A stretch of 12,971 nucleotides of DNA from UBA2020 sp964551435 (lineage in GTDB: Bacteria; Pseudomonadota; Alphaproteobacteria; Micavibrionales; UBA2020), in NCBI GenBank assembly GCA_964551435.1, contig CAZKBS010000034.1, positions 1-12,971 on the forward strand. The letters run 5' to 3'. The position numbers and the translations under genes were made by a program. Positions 1-7,027 of the stretch are shown here, in pieces (the stretch's first letter is position 1; each line of letters begins with the position of its first letter). The notes beneath the pieces are model-generated. The model was not told the DNA's origin. It saw nothing but the letters and a program-made list of their open reading frames with translations, and ran no database searches.

Positions 1-1
1 G

Positions 2-100
2 GCCGCATTCGTTACACTGCCGCTGGCCGGGTATGTGGCGCTGTACTTTCAGGGCCGCGCGCGGCTGCTGGCGGAAACCATGCGCCGCTATCAGGCCTGA
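2..100 (+). CDS. 3' end of an unknown gene, probably a membrane protein
   Basis: The last 32 codons of a gene that begins outside the window. The peptide starts AAFVTLPLAGYVALYF, a stretch that could be the last membrane span, and continues with an arginine-rich tail ending RRYQA before TGA at 98-100. GC-ending codons match the neighbouring genes of the left part. A hydrophobic span followed by a basic tail is seen at the C-terminus of some acyltransferases, but this is too little sequence to name a family. The gene converges on the minus-strand methyltransferase and overlaps its end by 10 bp. Confidence 0.5.
   Translation, partial: AAFVTLPLAGYVALYFQGRARLLAETMRRYQA
91..100. repeat. 10-bp perfect palindrome shared by two convergent stop codons
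   Basis: TCAGGCCTGA is its own reverse complement. Read on the plus strand it ends the upstream gene (CAG GCC TGA at 92-100); read on the minus strand it ends the methyltransferase with the same codons (CAG GCC TGA). Both proteins therefore end Gln-Ala and overlap tail to tail. Confidence 0.9.
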
Positions 101-697
101 ACCCGCCGCAGGCAGATGCTGCCGTTGCCGCCGGCGCGGTAGTTGTCGCGGGCGATCTCAAAGCCGCCGCGCGCCAGAAACTCGCGCGCCGCGCGTGTCA
201 CACCGGGGTGAACATCGTCGTAGTCATCCAGAATCACGATGCCGCCGGGCACCAGATGCGGGGCAAAGCGCGCCAGGTCGGCGCTGCAGGCCTCAAAGCT
301 GTGGTCGCCGTCAATGTGCAGCACGGCCAGCGGCATGTCCCACGCCACGACGCGCGAATCGCCGCGAATCAGGCGCACGTCGGCCCGACCCCAGCGGTCC
401 AGGCGCGCGCGGGCCTCGTCGTGGGTGTCAAAGCTCTGGTTCCAGCCGGGCGTGCCGGTGAACAGGTCAATCGCCGCCACGGGGGCAATGCCGCGGCGGC
501 GGCAAGCCATGCCCAGGTAAACCGTGGAGCCACCCTTGAAACAGCCGACCTCCAGCGCCGCGCCGGCGGCCGGCGCCNNNNNNNNNNNNNNNNNNNNNGC
601 GCATCCGCGAAAAGGTCTGCATGCCGTCCAGCGGCGGGGGCCAGAACCCCAGTTGCAGCCGCAGCTTCAGCCGTGCCAGTGCGTCACCCAGGCCCAC
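91..697 (-). CDS. class I SAM-dependent methyltransferase (Methyltransf_24-like), interrupted by an assembly gap
   Basis: A Rossmann-fold methyltransferase. Just after the gap the protein reads ALEVGCFKGGSTVYLG, which fits SAM-binding motif I (E-V-G-x-x-x-G-G-S-T). Further on LHIDGDHSFEAC and the stretch around PGGIVILDDYDD fit the acidic motifs of the Methyltransf_24 group, whose members methylate sugars, antibiotics or cell-surface compounds. The substrate cannot be told from sequence. The likely start is GTG at 697-695, two bases past the accA stop, with GAGG about 12 bases upstream; this gives an N-terminus beginning MGLGDALARLKLRLQLGFW. Twenty-one N (578-598) lie between that N-terminus and motif I. 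The two halves are out of frame by one base across the gap, so its stated length must be wrong. Probably co-transcribed with accA. Confidence 0.75.
578..598. other. assembly gap (21 N) inside the methyltransferase gene
   Basis: A run of N. The reading frame before it (from GTG at 697) and after it (EVGCFKGG) differ by one base if 21 is taken literally, so the true length should be 2 modulo 3, for example 20 or 23. GC-rich sequence (ggcgccggccgccgg) sits at its left edge and may explain the loss of coverage. Confidence 0.95.
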
Positions 698-698
698 G

Positions 699-1691
699 TC
701 AGGCCGCGGCCTCAATGTACCGGCCCATGCCGCGCAGCTTCGCGTAGCGGCGATCCAGCAGCTCATCCACCGGCAGCTTGACCAGTTCGGTCAGATGCTT
801 CAGCAGGTAGGTCTTGACGATCTCCATGGCCTTGCGCGGGTCGCGGTGGGCGCCGCCGTAGGGCTCGGGCACGATTTCGTCCATGATGCCCAGCTCGATC
901 AGGTCGTTGGGCGTAAGCCGCAGCACACGGGCGGCGTCGCTGGCCTTTTTGGCGTCGTGCCACAGAATCGCCGCGCAGCCTTCGGGGCTGATCACACTGT
1001 AGTAGGCGTTCTCCATGATCAGGTAACGGTCGCCCACGCCGATGCCCAGCGCGCCGCCGCTGCCGCCTTCGCCGATCGTGCAGGTAATGATCGGCACCTT
1101 CAGGCCGGTCATTTCCCGGATGTTTTCGGCAATCGCGTGGCTCTGGCCGCGCTCTTCGGCCTCGATGCCGGGGTAGGCGCCGGGGGTGTTGATGAAGCTG
1201 ATGATCGGCAGGCCGAACTTTTCGGCCAGCTGCATCTTGAGCAGGGCTTTGCGGTAACCTTCGGGGTGGGCGCAGCCGAAGTTGCACTCCAGGCGTTCCT
1301 TGAGCGTTTTGCCCTTGCGGTGGCCCATCACCATCACTTTGTGCCCGTCAATCGTGCCAAAGCCGCACAGGATGGCCGGGTCGTCCTTATAGGCGCGATC
1401 GCCCTTGAGTTCCTGAAAGTCGTCAAAGATGTGCGCCACAAAATCGCTGGTCAGCGGGCGCTGCGGGTGGCGCGAAAGCTGCACGCGGTTCCAGGGGTCC
1501 AGGTTGCCGAACACGCTGTCGGTGAGCTTGCGCAGATCCTTTTCAAGAACCTCGATTTCAGACTGGATGTCTTTGGCCTTGTGTTTGTCTTTCTCGTTGG
1601 CCAGGTCCATGCGGCGGCTTTCGAGCTTCATTTCCAGCTCGACAATCGGGCGTTCAAAGTCAGGCACGTTCAGGCGGTCAACACCGGACAT
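699..1691 (-). CDS. accA: acetyl-CoA carboxylase carboxyltransferase subunit alpha
   Basis: Transfers the carboxyl group from carboxybiotin on BCCP to acetyl-CoA, giving malonyl-CoA for fatty acid synthesis. It acts as an alpha2-beta2 complex with AccD in the cytoplasm. The 330-residue product has the usual family length. The N-terminal helix begins VPDFERPIVELE, followed by a charged coiled-coil-like stretch (residues 20-58) and the DPWNRVQLSRHPQRP motif (65-79). The crotonase-type core has FINTPGAYPG (166-175), the oxyanion glycine loop GEGGSGGALGIG (207-218) and YSVISPEGCAAILW (231-244). The ATG at 1691-1689 has GGAG eight bases upstream. It follows ubiE by 58 bp on the same strand, and its stop is two bases from the next GTG, so a transcription unit is likely. 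The N-terminal region is unlike the E. coli protein, which fits a non-proteobacterial source (inference). Confidence 0.95.
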   Translation of the reverse strand: MSGVDRLNVPDFERPIVELEMKLESRRMDLANEKDKHKAKDIQSEIEVLEKDLRKLTDSVFGNLDPWNRVQLSRHPQRPLTSDFVAHIFDDFQELKGDRAYKDDPAILCGFGTIDGHKVMVMGHRKGKTLKERLECNFGCAHPEGYRKALLKMQLAEKFGLPIISFINTPGAYPGIEAEERGQSHAIAENIREMTGLKVPIITCTIGEGGSGGALGIGVGDRYLIMENAYYSVISPEGCAAILWHDAKKASDAARVLRLTPNDLIELGIMDEIVPEPYGGAHRDPRKAMEIVKTYLLKHLTELVKLPVDELLDRRYAKLRGMGRYIEAAA

Positions 1692-1749
1692 GATGTGGTC
1701 TCCAGTTAGTGCGCACTCTTATAGCGAAGCCGGGCACAAACGCGAAGCG

Positions 1750-2505
1750 TCAGCGCACCGCGACGTGAATCGCCATCGTCCCCAGGTTCAGCTTGCAAAA
1801 CGTGACTTCCCGGAAGCCGGCCCTGGTCATGCGCTGGGCCAGTTCCGCGGCGCCGGGGAACACCGCAATGCTGTCGGCCAGGTAACTGTAGGCCTTCTGC
1901 GGGCTTTTGCTCAGGGCATTGCCGACCCACGGCACCACGCGATTGATATAGAAGCCGGCGCACTTGCCGATCAGGCCGCGGGCGGGCGTGCATTCCAGGA
2001 CCACCAGGCGCCCGCCGGGTTTCAGCACGCGGGCCAGTTCAACCAGCCCGGCATCCAGATCCTGAAAATTGCGCACGCCGTAACCGACGCTGATCACGTC
2101 AAAACTGGCGTCGGCAAAGGGCAGCCGCAGGGCGTCGCCGGCCACCCAGGGCACAGGCGCACCGAGTTTCTCGCCCTTGGCGCGGGCCAGCCGCAGCATC
2201 TCGGGCGTGAAGTCAAGCCCGGTCACGCCGGCCGGGGCGGGGTTATGCGCGGCAAACATCAACGCGAAATCGCCCGTGCCGCAGCACACGTCCAGCACGC
2301 GGTCGCCGGCCTGAACGCGGGCCAGTCTTACGGCCTTGCGGCGCCAGGCCATGTCGCGGCCGCCGCTGATCACACGGTTCAGCAGGTCATAACGACCCGA
2401 AATGGCGGCGAACATTTCGCGCACTTTGGCGCCGCGCGCGTTGTCGCGCGGGTCTACGGCGGAATCGCCGCGCAGCCTGGGTTCGGGTTCCGTGGCTGTG
2501 GCCAT
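1750..2505 (-). CDS. ubiE: demethylmenaquinone / 2-polyprenyl-6-methoxybenzoquinol C-methyltransferase
   Basis: Methylates the quinone ring in menaquinone (MenG) or ubiquinone (UbiE) synthesis, using SAM. The 251-residue product is typical in length. The first UbiE/COQ5 signature is YDLLNRVISGGRDMAW (39-54). SAM motif I is VLDVCCGTG (70-78), the ribose-binding acid lies in LDFT (97-100) and the second family signature is in SFDVISVGYGVRN (134-146). I chose the ATG at 2505-2503 (MATATEPEP) because the frame could otherwise be extended upstream only through low-complexity Ala/Pro-rich sequence that overlaps the rpsI terminator. It lies downstream of that terminator, so it probably has its own promoter. 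If the left part is Verrucomicrobiota/Planctomycetota-like, menaquinone is the more likely product, but sequence alone does not decide. Confidence 0.93.
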   Translation of the reverse strand: MATATEPEPRLRGDSAVDPRDNARGAKVREMFAAISGRYDLLNRVISGGRDMAWRRKAVRLARVQAGDRVLDVCCGTGDFALMFAAHNPAPAGVTGLDFTPEMLRLARAKGEKLGAPVPWVAGDALRLPFADASFDVISVGYGVRNFQDLDAGLVELARVLKPGGRLVVLECTPARGLIGKCAGFYINRVVPWVGNALSKSPQKAYSYLADSIAVFPGAAELAQRMTRAGFREVTFCKLNLGTMAIHVAVR

Positions 2506-2535
2506 GCGTTCATCGTGGCATGGCGGGGCGGCAAC

Positions 2536-2560
2536 AAAAAGCCCCCGCGTTTGCGGGGGC
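2536..2560 (-). terminator. intrinsic terminator of rpsI
   Basis: An 8-bp perfect GC stem (GCCCCCGC at 2541-2548 with GCGGGGGC at 2553-2560) and a 4-base loop. On the minus strand it is followed by a T5 tract (A at 2536-2540). It lies 22 bases past the rpsI stop and separates rpsI from ubiE. Confidence 0.88.
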
Positions 2561-2581
2561 CTTGCTTGCGTGCCGGGTTCT

Positions 2582-2999
2582 TCAGCGCTTGCTGAACTGG
2601 GTGCCGCGGCGGGCGCCACGGAAGCCGTACTTCTTGCGTTCCTTCATGCGGCTGTCGCGGGTAAGGAAGTTGTGCTCCTTGAGCCGGGATTCAAGTTCCT
2701 TGTTCACCTCGATCAGCGCGCGCGANNNNNNNNNNNNNNNNNNNNNNNNNNNNNNNNNNNNNNNNNNNNTTGCCGCCGCCGGTGACGTTGGCAAACACAT
2801 CGAACTTGCCGGCCAGGTCGGTTACGGCAAAGGGCTGGCGCAGATAGTTGCGCTCAATGGCGCTCTTGAAGTATTCGTCGCCTTCGCGGCCGTTGATTTC
2901 AATCTTGCCGCTGCCGGCGCGGATGCGCACGCGGGCCACGGCCGACTTGCGTCGTCCCAGGCCCCAGGTGAAGTTCTTTGCGTCTGCCGTGGTCGTCAC
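2582..2999 (-). CDS. rpsI: 30S ribosomal protein S9 (uS9), interrupted by an assembly gap and fused at its 5' end to sufC
   Basis: Small-subunit protein whose C-terminal arm reaches the P-site tRNA. The N-terminal half (after the junction) reads ADAKNFTWGLGRRKSAVARV, with the uS9 start motif G-R-R-K-x-A-V-A-R-V-R, then GKIEINGR and FDVFANVTGGG. After the gap come SRALIEVNKELESRL and the hallmark tail RGARRGTQFSKR before TGA at 2584-2582. By comparison with E. coli S9 about 12 codons are missing at the gap, of which two bases are present. That predicts 34 missing bases, not 44, and also restores the frame. The start may be GTG at 2999-2997, giving M-T-T-T-A-D-A-K, or an ATG lost at the junction. 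The usual partner rplM is absent upstream because sufC sequence begins there. Confidence 0.88.
2726..2769. other. assembly gap (44 N) inside rpsI
   Basis: A run of N between the two halves of S9. Comparison with the family (G-G-G-x-x-G-Q-A-G-A-x-x-x-G-I before S-R-A-L) indicates about 34 missing bases. Taking 44 literally breaks the frame. Confidence 0.95.
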
Positions 3000-3000
3000 G
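2990..3000. other. probable assembly breakpoint between two genomes (sufC / rpsI)
   Basis: To the right is SufC up to the Q-loop segment FQYPVEIPGV; to the left is ribosomal protein S9 from its second residue or so. The change happens inside one codon run on the minus strand (GGC GTG ACG ACC ACG). GTGAC may be shared, because SufC proteins usually continue G-V-T-N or G-V-S-N here, and an rpsI start would be ATG/GTG followed by AC. Gene content and base composition also change at this point. Confidence 0.75.
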
Positions 3001-3275
3001 CCCGGAATTTCGACAGGGTACTGGAACGCCAGAAACAGGCCCAGCGCGGCGCGCTCTTCGGGTTCCATCTCGCCGATATCCTGCCCCATGAATTCTATGG
3101 AACCTTCGGTAATCTCGTATCCGTCGCGGCCGGCCAGCACATAGGACAGCGTCGATTTGCCCGAACCGTTGGGGCCCATGATGGCATGCACCTTGCCGGG
3201 CTGGATATCCAGCGTCAGCCCCTTGAGCACTTCACGGCCTGCGACCGTGGCATGGAGGTTTTCGATCTTGAGCAT
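2997..3275 (-). pseudogene. sufC: Fe-S cluster assembly ATPase SufC, first 93 residues only
   Basis: ABC-type ATPase of the SufBCD scaffold complex. Present are the N-terminal strand region (MLKIENLHATVAGREVLKGL), Walker A GPNGSGKST (34-42) and the Q-loop FQYPVEIPGV (84-93). The ABC signature, Walker B, D-loop and switch histidine are all missing, because the frame passes into S9 sequence at residue 94; SufC normally has about 250 residues. Its ATG shares one base with the sufB stop (TAATG), so translation of the two is probably coupled. The truncation is most likely an assembly join rather than a biological deletion, in which case the intact gene and sufD/sufS would continue on another contig. 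Confidence 0.85.
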
Positions 3276-4726
3276 TATCCCACACTTCCTTCCAGAGAAA
3301 TCGCGACGAGTTTTTGCGCTTCAACCGCAAATTCCATCGGCAAATGTTGCAGCACTTCGCGGCAGAAACCGTTGACGATGAGGGTCAGCGCCTCTTCGTC
3401 CGGTATGCCGCGCGAACGGCAGTAAAACAGCTGGTCTTCGCTGACCTTCGATGTGGTCGCTTCATGTTCCAGTGTCGCGCTCGGGCTGCGGTTTTCGATA
3501 TAGGGCACGGTATGCGCGCCGCAGGTCTGGCCAATCAGCAGACTGTCGCATTGCGTATAGTTGCGCGCGTTTTCCGCCTTGCCGGAAATGCGCACAAGAC
3601 CGCGGTAGGTATTGTCGGACTTGCCCGTCGAAATCCCCTTGGACACGATGCGCGATTTGGTGTTCTTGCCGATGTGGATCATCTTGGTGCCGGTATCGGC
3701 CTGCTGGTAATTATTGGTGATGGCGACCGAATAGAATTCGCCCACGCTGTCATCGCCCAGCAAAATGCAGGACGGATATTTCCACGTAATCGCGGAGCCG
3801 GTTTCGACCTGCGTCCACGAAATCTTGGAGCGCTTGCCCTTGCAGATGCCGCGCTTGGTCACGAAATTGTAAATGCCGCCACGGCCTTCCTCGTCACCGG
3901 GATACCAGTTCTGGACGGTCGAATATTTGATTTCCGCATCGTCCATGGCAATCAGCTCGACCACGGCGGCGTGCATCTGGTTTTCGTCGCGCTTGGGCGC
4001 CGTGCAGCCTTCGAGATAGGACACGTAAGAGCCCTTCTCCGCCACAATCAGCGTGCGTTCGAACTGGCCGGTTTTCGCTTCGTTGATGCGGAAATAGGTC
4101 GACAGCTCCATCGGGCAGCGCACGCCTTCGGGGATGTACACAAAAGTGCCGTCGGTAAACACTGCCGCGTTCAGGCAGGCGTGTTTGTTATCGGTATAGG
4201 GCACAACGCTGCCCATGTATTTTTTGACAAGCTCGGGGTATTCCTTCACCGCTTCGGAAATCGAGCAGAAAATCACGCCCGCGCTATGCAGTTTTTCGCG
4301 GAAGGTCGTTACGACCGACACGCTGTCGAACACCGCATCCACCGCGACGCCTGCCAGCATTTCCTGTTCACGCAGCGGGATACCCAGTTTCTTGTAGGTT
4401 TCAAGAAGTTTCGGGTCAACCTCGTCCAAGCTTTTCGGACGGTCGATGTTTTTCGGCGCGGCGTAGTAATAGGCATCCTGATAGTCGATATCGGGAATGC
4501 GTAGCTTGGCCCATTGCGGCTCCGGCATTGTCAGCCAGTGGCGATAGGCCTTGAGCCGTTGCTCCAGCATCCATTCCGGCTCCCCCTTCTTGGAGGAAAT
4601 CAGGCGGATGATGTCTTCGTTCAAACCTTTGGGCGCAAGATCGGTTTCGATGTCGGTGATGAAGCCGGCCTCGTACTTGCGGTCAAGATCCGCGACGGTC
4701 TGGCGGGTTTCATTTGAAATCGGCAT
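3275..4726 (-). CDS. sufB: Fe-S cluster assembly scaffold SufB
   Basis: Core of the SufBCD complex, which receives persulfide sulfur and builds Fe-S clusters in the cytoplasm. The 483-residue protein is near the usual length (E. coli 495). The C-terminal beta-helix core is highly conserved: NYTQCDSLLIGQTCGAHT, then SATLEHEATTSKVSEDQLFY, then LPMEFAVEAQKLVAISLE. Cys393 in TQCDS matches the catalytic cysteine I know as Cys405 in E. coli. The start ATG (4726-4724, MPISNETRQ) lies inside the last codons of the upstream Rrf2 regulator (17-bp overlap), and the stop overlaps the sufC start. Order and overlaps indicate one suf operon controlled by the Rrf2 protein. Confidence 0.95.
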   Translation of the reverse strand: MPISNETRQTVADLDRKYEAGFITDIETDLAPKGLNEDIIRLISSKKGEPEWMLEQRLKAYRHWLTMPEPQWAKLRIPDIDYQDAYYYAAPKNIDRPKSLDEVDPKLLETYKKLGIPLREQEMLAGVAVDAVFDSVSVVTTFREKLHSAGVIFCSISEAVKEYPELVKKYMGSVVPYTDNKHACLNAAVFTDGTFVYIPEGVRCPMELSTYFRINEAKTGQFERTLIVAEKGSYVSYLEGCTAPKRDENQMHAAVVELIAMDDAEIKYSTVQNWYPGDEEGRGGIYNFVTKRGICKGKRSKISWTQVETGSAITWKYPSCILLGDDSVGEFYSVAITNNYQQADTGTKMIHIGKNTKSRIVSKGISTGKSDNTYRGLVRISGKAENARNYTQCDSLLIGQTCGAHTVPYIENRSPSATLEHEATTSKVSEDQLFYCRSRGIPDEEALTLIVNGFCREVLQHLPMEFAVEAQKLVAISLEGSVG

Positions 4727-5177
4727 GCGTTCTGCTTTCTGTGATTTGGGTCAGCGCCGCATGGCCGCAGCCGGATGTGCGCGCCATATCCGACAGGCGC
4801 ACAGCCTGCAGTGCGGCGCGGATCGCCTGATTGACGGGCGACCATTTGCCCTTGGCGGGGCATTTCGGCTCCGCGCGGCAGCTGTCGTTTGCACCCGCGC
4901 AGGAAACGATGGCGATGGGGCCGTCCAGCGCCTCGATAACGTCGCAGACGGACATGTCTTCGGGCGCGGCAGACAGGCGGTAGCCACCAGCGGCACCGCG
5001 TACGGATTCAACCAGTTTTTTGCGGGCGAGTTTTTTGAGGACTTTGGCAACCGTCGGCTCTGGGATGCTGGTGCGCTCCGCCAGCTGGTGGGCACTGCGC
5101 GCGGCGCCATTGCCCTCGCGCGAAAGCTGTACCATCACGGCGACGGCGTAATCTGTTAATTTACCGAGCTTGATCAT
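4710..5177 (-). CDS. Rrf2-family Fe-S regulator of the suf operon (SufR/IscR-like)
   Basis: A winged-helix repressor that senses Fe-S cluster status. The 155-residue product starts MIKLGKLTDYAVAVMVQLSR and has the recognition region SIPEPTVAKVLKKLARKKLV (37-56). The wing is RGAAGGYRLS (60-69). Three cysteines, Cys93, Cys100 and Cys106 (SCAGANDSCRAEPKCPAKG), match the cluster-binding loop of IscR (Cys92, Cys98, Cys104 in E. coli). An extra Cys137 sits near the C-terminus. I chose the ATG at 5177-5175 because it has AGGAG eight bases upstream and matches family N-termini; the frame is open 43 codons further up with no family similarity. As first gene of the suf operon it likely autoregulates; two dyads lie upstream. 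Confidence 0.92.
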   Translation of the reverse strand: MIKLGKLTDYAVAVMVQLSREGNGAARSAHQLAERTSIPEPTVAKVLKKLARKKLVESVRGAAGGYRLSAAPEDMSVCDVIEALDGPIAIVSCAGANDSCRAEPKCPAKGKWSPVNQAIRAALQAVRLSDMARTSGCGHAALTQITESRTHADFK

Positions 5178-5246
5178 GCTGCCTCTCCTGCCCGTCCGCC
5201 TTCGGGCGAAAGGGAACCTTTTCAGTCCACTTTGATATGGGATTTT

Positions 5247-5273
5247 GTACCTGTTTTTCAACAAAAATCGTAC
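5247..5273 (-). promoter_or_regulatory. imperfect dyad over a possible sufR promoter -35
   Basis: Two GTAC tetranucleotides (5247-5250 and 5270-5273) flank opposed T5 and A5 runs, giving a 27-bp imperfect dyad. On the minus strand TTGAAA (5261-5256) inside it could be a -35, with TATCAA (5237-5232) as -10 at an 18-base spacing. This is the position expected for an Rrf2 operator, but I do not recognise a known consensus. Confidence 0.3.
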
Positions 5274-5319
5274 CGGATACATACTCCAAATACGGCGGGC
5301 AGACAAAGAAAATCGCCCA

Positions 5320-5345
5320 AATTGAGGTGCAATAACACCCCAATT
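5320..5345 (-). promoter_or_regulatory. 26-bp dyad upstream of sufR
   Basis: AATTGAGGTG (5320-5329), a 6-base spacer and CACCCCAATT (5336-5345) form a 10-bp inverted repeat with one mismatch, which becomes a G-U pair in minus-strand RNA. It lies about 140 bp upstream of the sufR start in non-coding sequence. It could be an operator or a small hairpin; no T tract follows. Confidence 0.35.
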
Positions 5346-5401
5346 CCGAGAGCGGCCATAACCCCCTGAAAAATCATTATTTTACTTATATTGGCAACCT
5401 A

Positions 5402-5428
5402 TGGGCGCATAAGCCGGGTTTATGCCCG
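5402..5428 (-). terminator. weak hairpin after prfC
   Basis: On the minus strand GGGCATAA pairs with TTATGCGCCC (one bulged G) across a short GC-rich loop, a few bases past the prfC stop. No clear T tract follows, so it may be an inefficient terminator or only a 3'-end-stabilising stem. Confidence 0.3.
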
Positions 5429-5434
5429 CCCTGC

Positions 5435-7027
5435 TCAGGCGACCACCTGTTCCTTGGTGGCAAGGAATCGGATGTCCGGCCAGTTCTCGTTCGAATTGTC
5501 GAGGTGCCAGGCATTTCGCGCCAGAAACACCGGCTGCCCGTCGTGGTCTTCGGCGATATTGGGCAGGTTCTGGTCGATGAACTGTTCCAGCTTGTCGCGT
5601 TTGTCGCTTTCCAGCCAGCGCGCGGTATGCAGCGCCGCCTGTTCGAAGCGTACCGGCAGATTGTATTCGGTGCGGATGCGGTCAGCCAGAATATCGAACT
5701 GCAGCGGGCCGACGACGCCGACCACCCAGCTGGAATCCATGCGCGGCTTGAAGACACGCGCCGCGCCCTCTTCGGCCAGTTGCAGCAGGGCCTCGCCCAG
5801 ATGCTTGGCGCGCAGCGGGTCATCCAGACGCACGCGCTGCAAATGTTCGGGCGCGAAGCTGGGGATGCCGGTGACGTGGAGCGTTTCCCCCTCCGTCAGC
5901 GTATCGCCGATGCGCAGGTTGCCGTGGTTCGGAATACCGATGATATCGCCCGCGAAGGCATCTTCGGCCACGTCGCGTTCCTGTGCGAAGAAAATAAGCG
6001 GGTTATGCACCGTAATCGCTTTGCCGCTGCGGATATGTTGCAGTTTCATGCCACGTTTGAAGTGGCCGGAGCTGAGACGCGTGAAGGCAATGCGGTCACG
6101 GTGTTTGGGGTCCATGTTCGCCTGAATTTTGAACACGAAGCCGGTGACTTTTTTCTCGGTCGGGTCGATCAGACGCTCGGCCGTCGGCTGCGGGCGCGGC
6201 GGCGGCGCGAGGGTGCGCAGGCCGTTCAGCATTTCGCGCACACCGAAATTATTCACGGCGGAGCCGAAAAATACCGGCGTCATCGTGCCTTCCAGATAGG
6301 CCTTGCGGTCGGTAGGCTTGCAAAGGCCGCGCACCATGGCGATATCTTCGCGCAGCTTTTTAACGGCATAATCGGGCAATAGCTGGTCGAGTTTGGGGTC
6401 ATCGATGCCCTGGCACTGTTCGCCCTGATCCGGACGCTCTCCCTTGCTGCGCGACATCAAAATCAGCTGGTCGTTGATAAGGTCATAACAACCGAGGAAT
6501 TCGCGGCCCATACCAATCGGCCAGCTGGCCGGCGATACATCCAGCGCCAGCGTTTGTTCGATTTCATCCAGCAGATTGAAAGGGTCCTGCCCTTCGCGGT
6601 CGAGCTTGTTGATGAAGGTCGTAATCGGCATATCCCGCAGACGGCAGACTTCGAACAGTTTGCGCGTCTGGCTTTCAATCCCCTTGGCGGCGTCGATGAC
6701 CATGATGGCACTGTCGACCGCCGTCAGCGTGCGGTAGGTATCTTCGGAAAAGTCTTCGTGGCCCGGCGTATCCAGCAGGTTGAATTTGATACCTTCGTAT
6801 TCGAAGGTCATGACGGACGACACGACGGAAATCCCGCGTTCCTGCTCCACCTTCATCCAGTCGGAGCGTGCGTGGCGCGCTTCCTTGCGCGCCTTGACCG
6901 CGCCCGCCATCTGGATGGCGCCACCGAACAGCAGCAGTTTTTCCGTCAATGTCGTTTTACCCGCGTCGGGGTGCGCGATGATGGCGAAGGTGCGGCGGCG
7001 TTCGATTTCGTCTTCGATGGTCAGCAT
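5435..7027 (-). CDS. prfC: peptide chain release factor 3
   Basis: A translational GTPase that removes RF1/RF2 from the ribosome after termination. The product is 530 residues, the normal RF3 length. G1 is AHPDAGKTT (18-26), the switch I region includes GISVVSS (65-71), G3 is DTPGH (86-90) and G4 is NKLD (140-143). EF-Tu-like domain II and the RF3-specific C-terminal domain follow, with LQFDILADRI and YNLPVRFE near the end. I chose the ATG at 7027-7025 (MLTIEDEIERRRTFAIIAHP) from family N-termini; upstream in-frame sequence is only the antisense of the neighbouring rluA-type gene. The ribosome-binding site is weak. It is divergent from the pseudouridine synthase, with 123 bp between the starts. 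Confidence 0.95.
   Translation of the reverse strand: MLTIEDEIERRRTFAIIAHPDAGKTTLTEKLLLFGGAIQMAGAVKARKEARHARSDWMKVEQERGISVVSSVMTFEYEGIKFNLLDTPGHEDFSEDTYRTLTAVDSAIMVIDAAKGIESQTRKLFEVCRLRDMPITTFINKLDREGQDPFNLLDEIEQTLALDVSPASWPIGMGREFLGCYDLINDQLILMSRSKGERPDQGEQCQGIDDPKLDQLLPDYAVKKLREDIAMVRGLCKPTDRKAYLEGTMTPVFFGSAVNNFGVREMLNGLRTLAPPPRPQPTAERLIDPTEKKVTGFVFKIQANMDPKHRDRIAFTRLSSGHFKRGMKLQHIRSGKAITVHNPLIFFAQERDVAEDAFAGDIIGIPNHGNLRIGDTLTEGETLHVTGIPSFAPEHLQRVRLDDPLRAKHLGEALLQLAEEGAARVFKPRMDSSWVVGVVGPLQFDILADRIRTEYNLPVRFEQAALHTARWLESDKRDKLEQFIDQNLPNIAEDHDGQPVFLARNAWHLDNSNENWPDIRFLATKEQVVA

Noticed and set aside
621..1709. Long plus-strand ORF of 362 codons
   Set aside because: It is antisense to accA, which has full family motifs; the plus frame is open only because of the GC-rich codons and has low-complexity Ala/Val/His-rich sequence.
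1429..2595. Plus-strand ORF of 388 codons spanning accA and ubiE
   Set aside because: Covers two real minus-strand genes and the gap between them; no ribosome site or motif.
2506..2619. Longer N-terminus for UbiE
   Set aside because: The extension is Ala/Pro-rich, lies over the rpsI terminator and has no counterpart in the family.
2691..3275. A natural SufC-S9 fusion protein
   Set aside because: It would destroy both the ATPase and the start of an essential ribosomal protein. Composition and gene content change at the same point, so a chimeric assembly is simpler.
3314..4504. Plus-strand ORF of 396 codons
   Set aside because: Antisense to sufB; no recognisable motifs.
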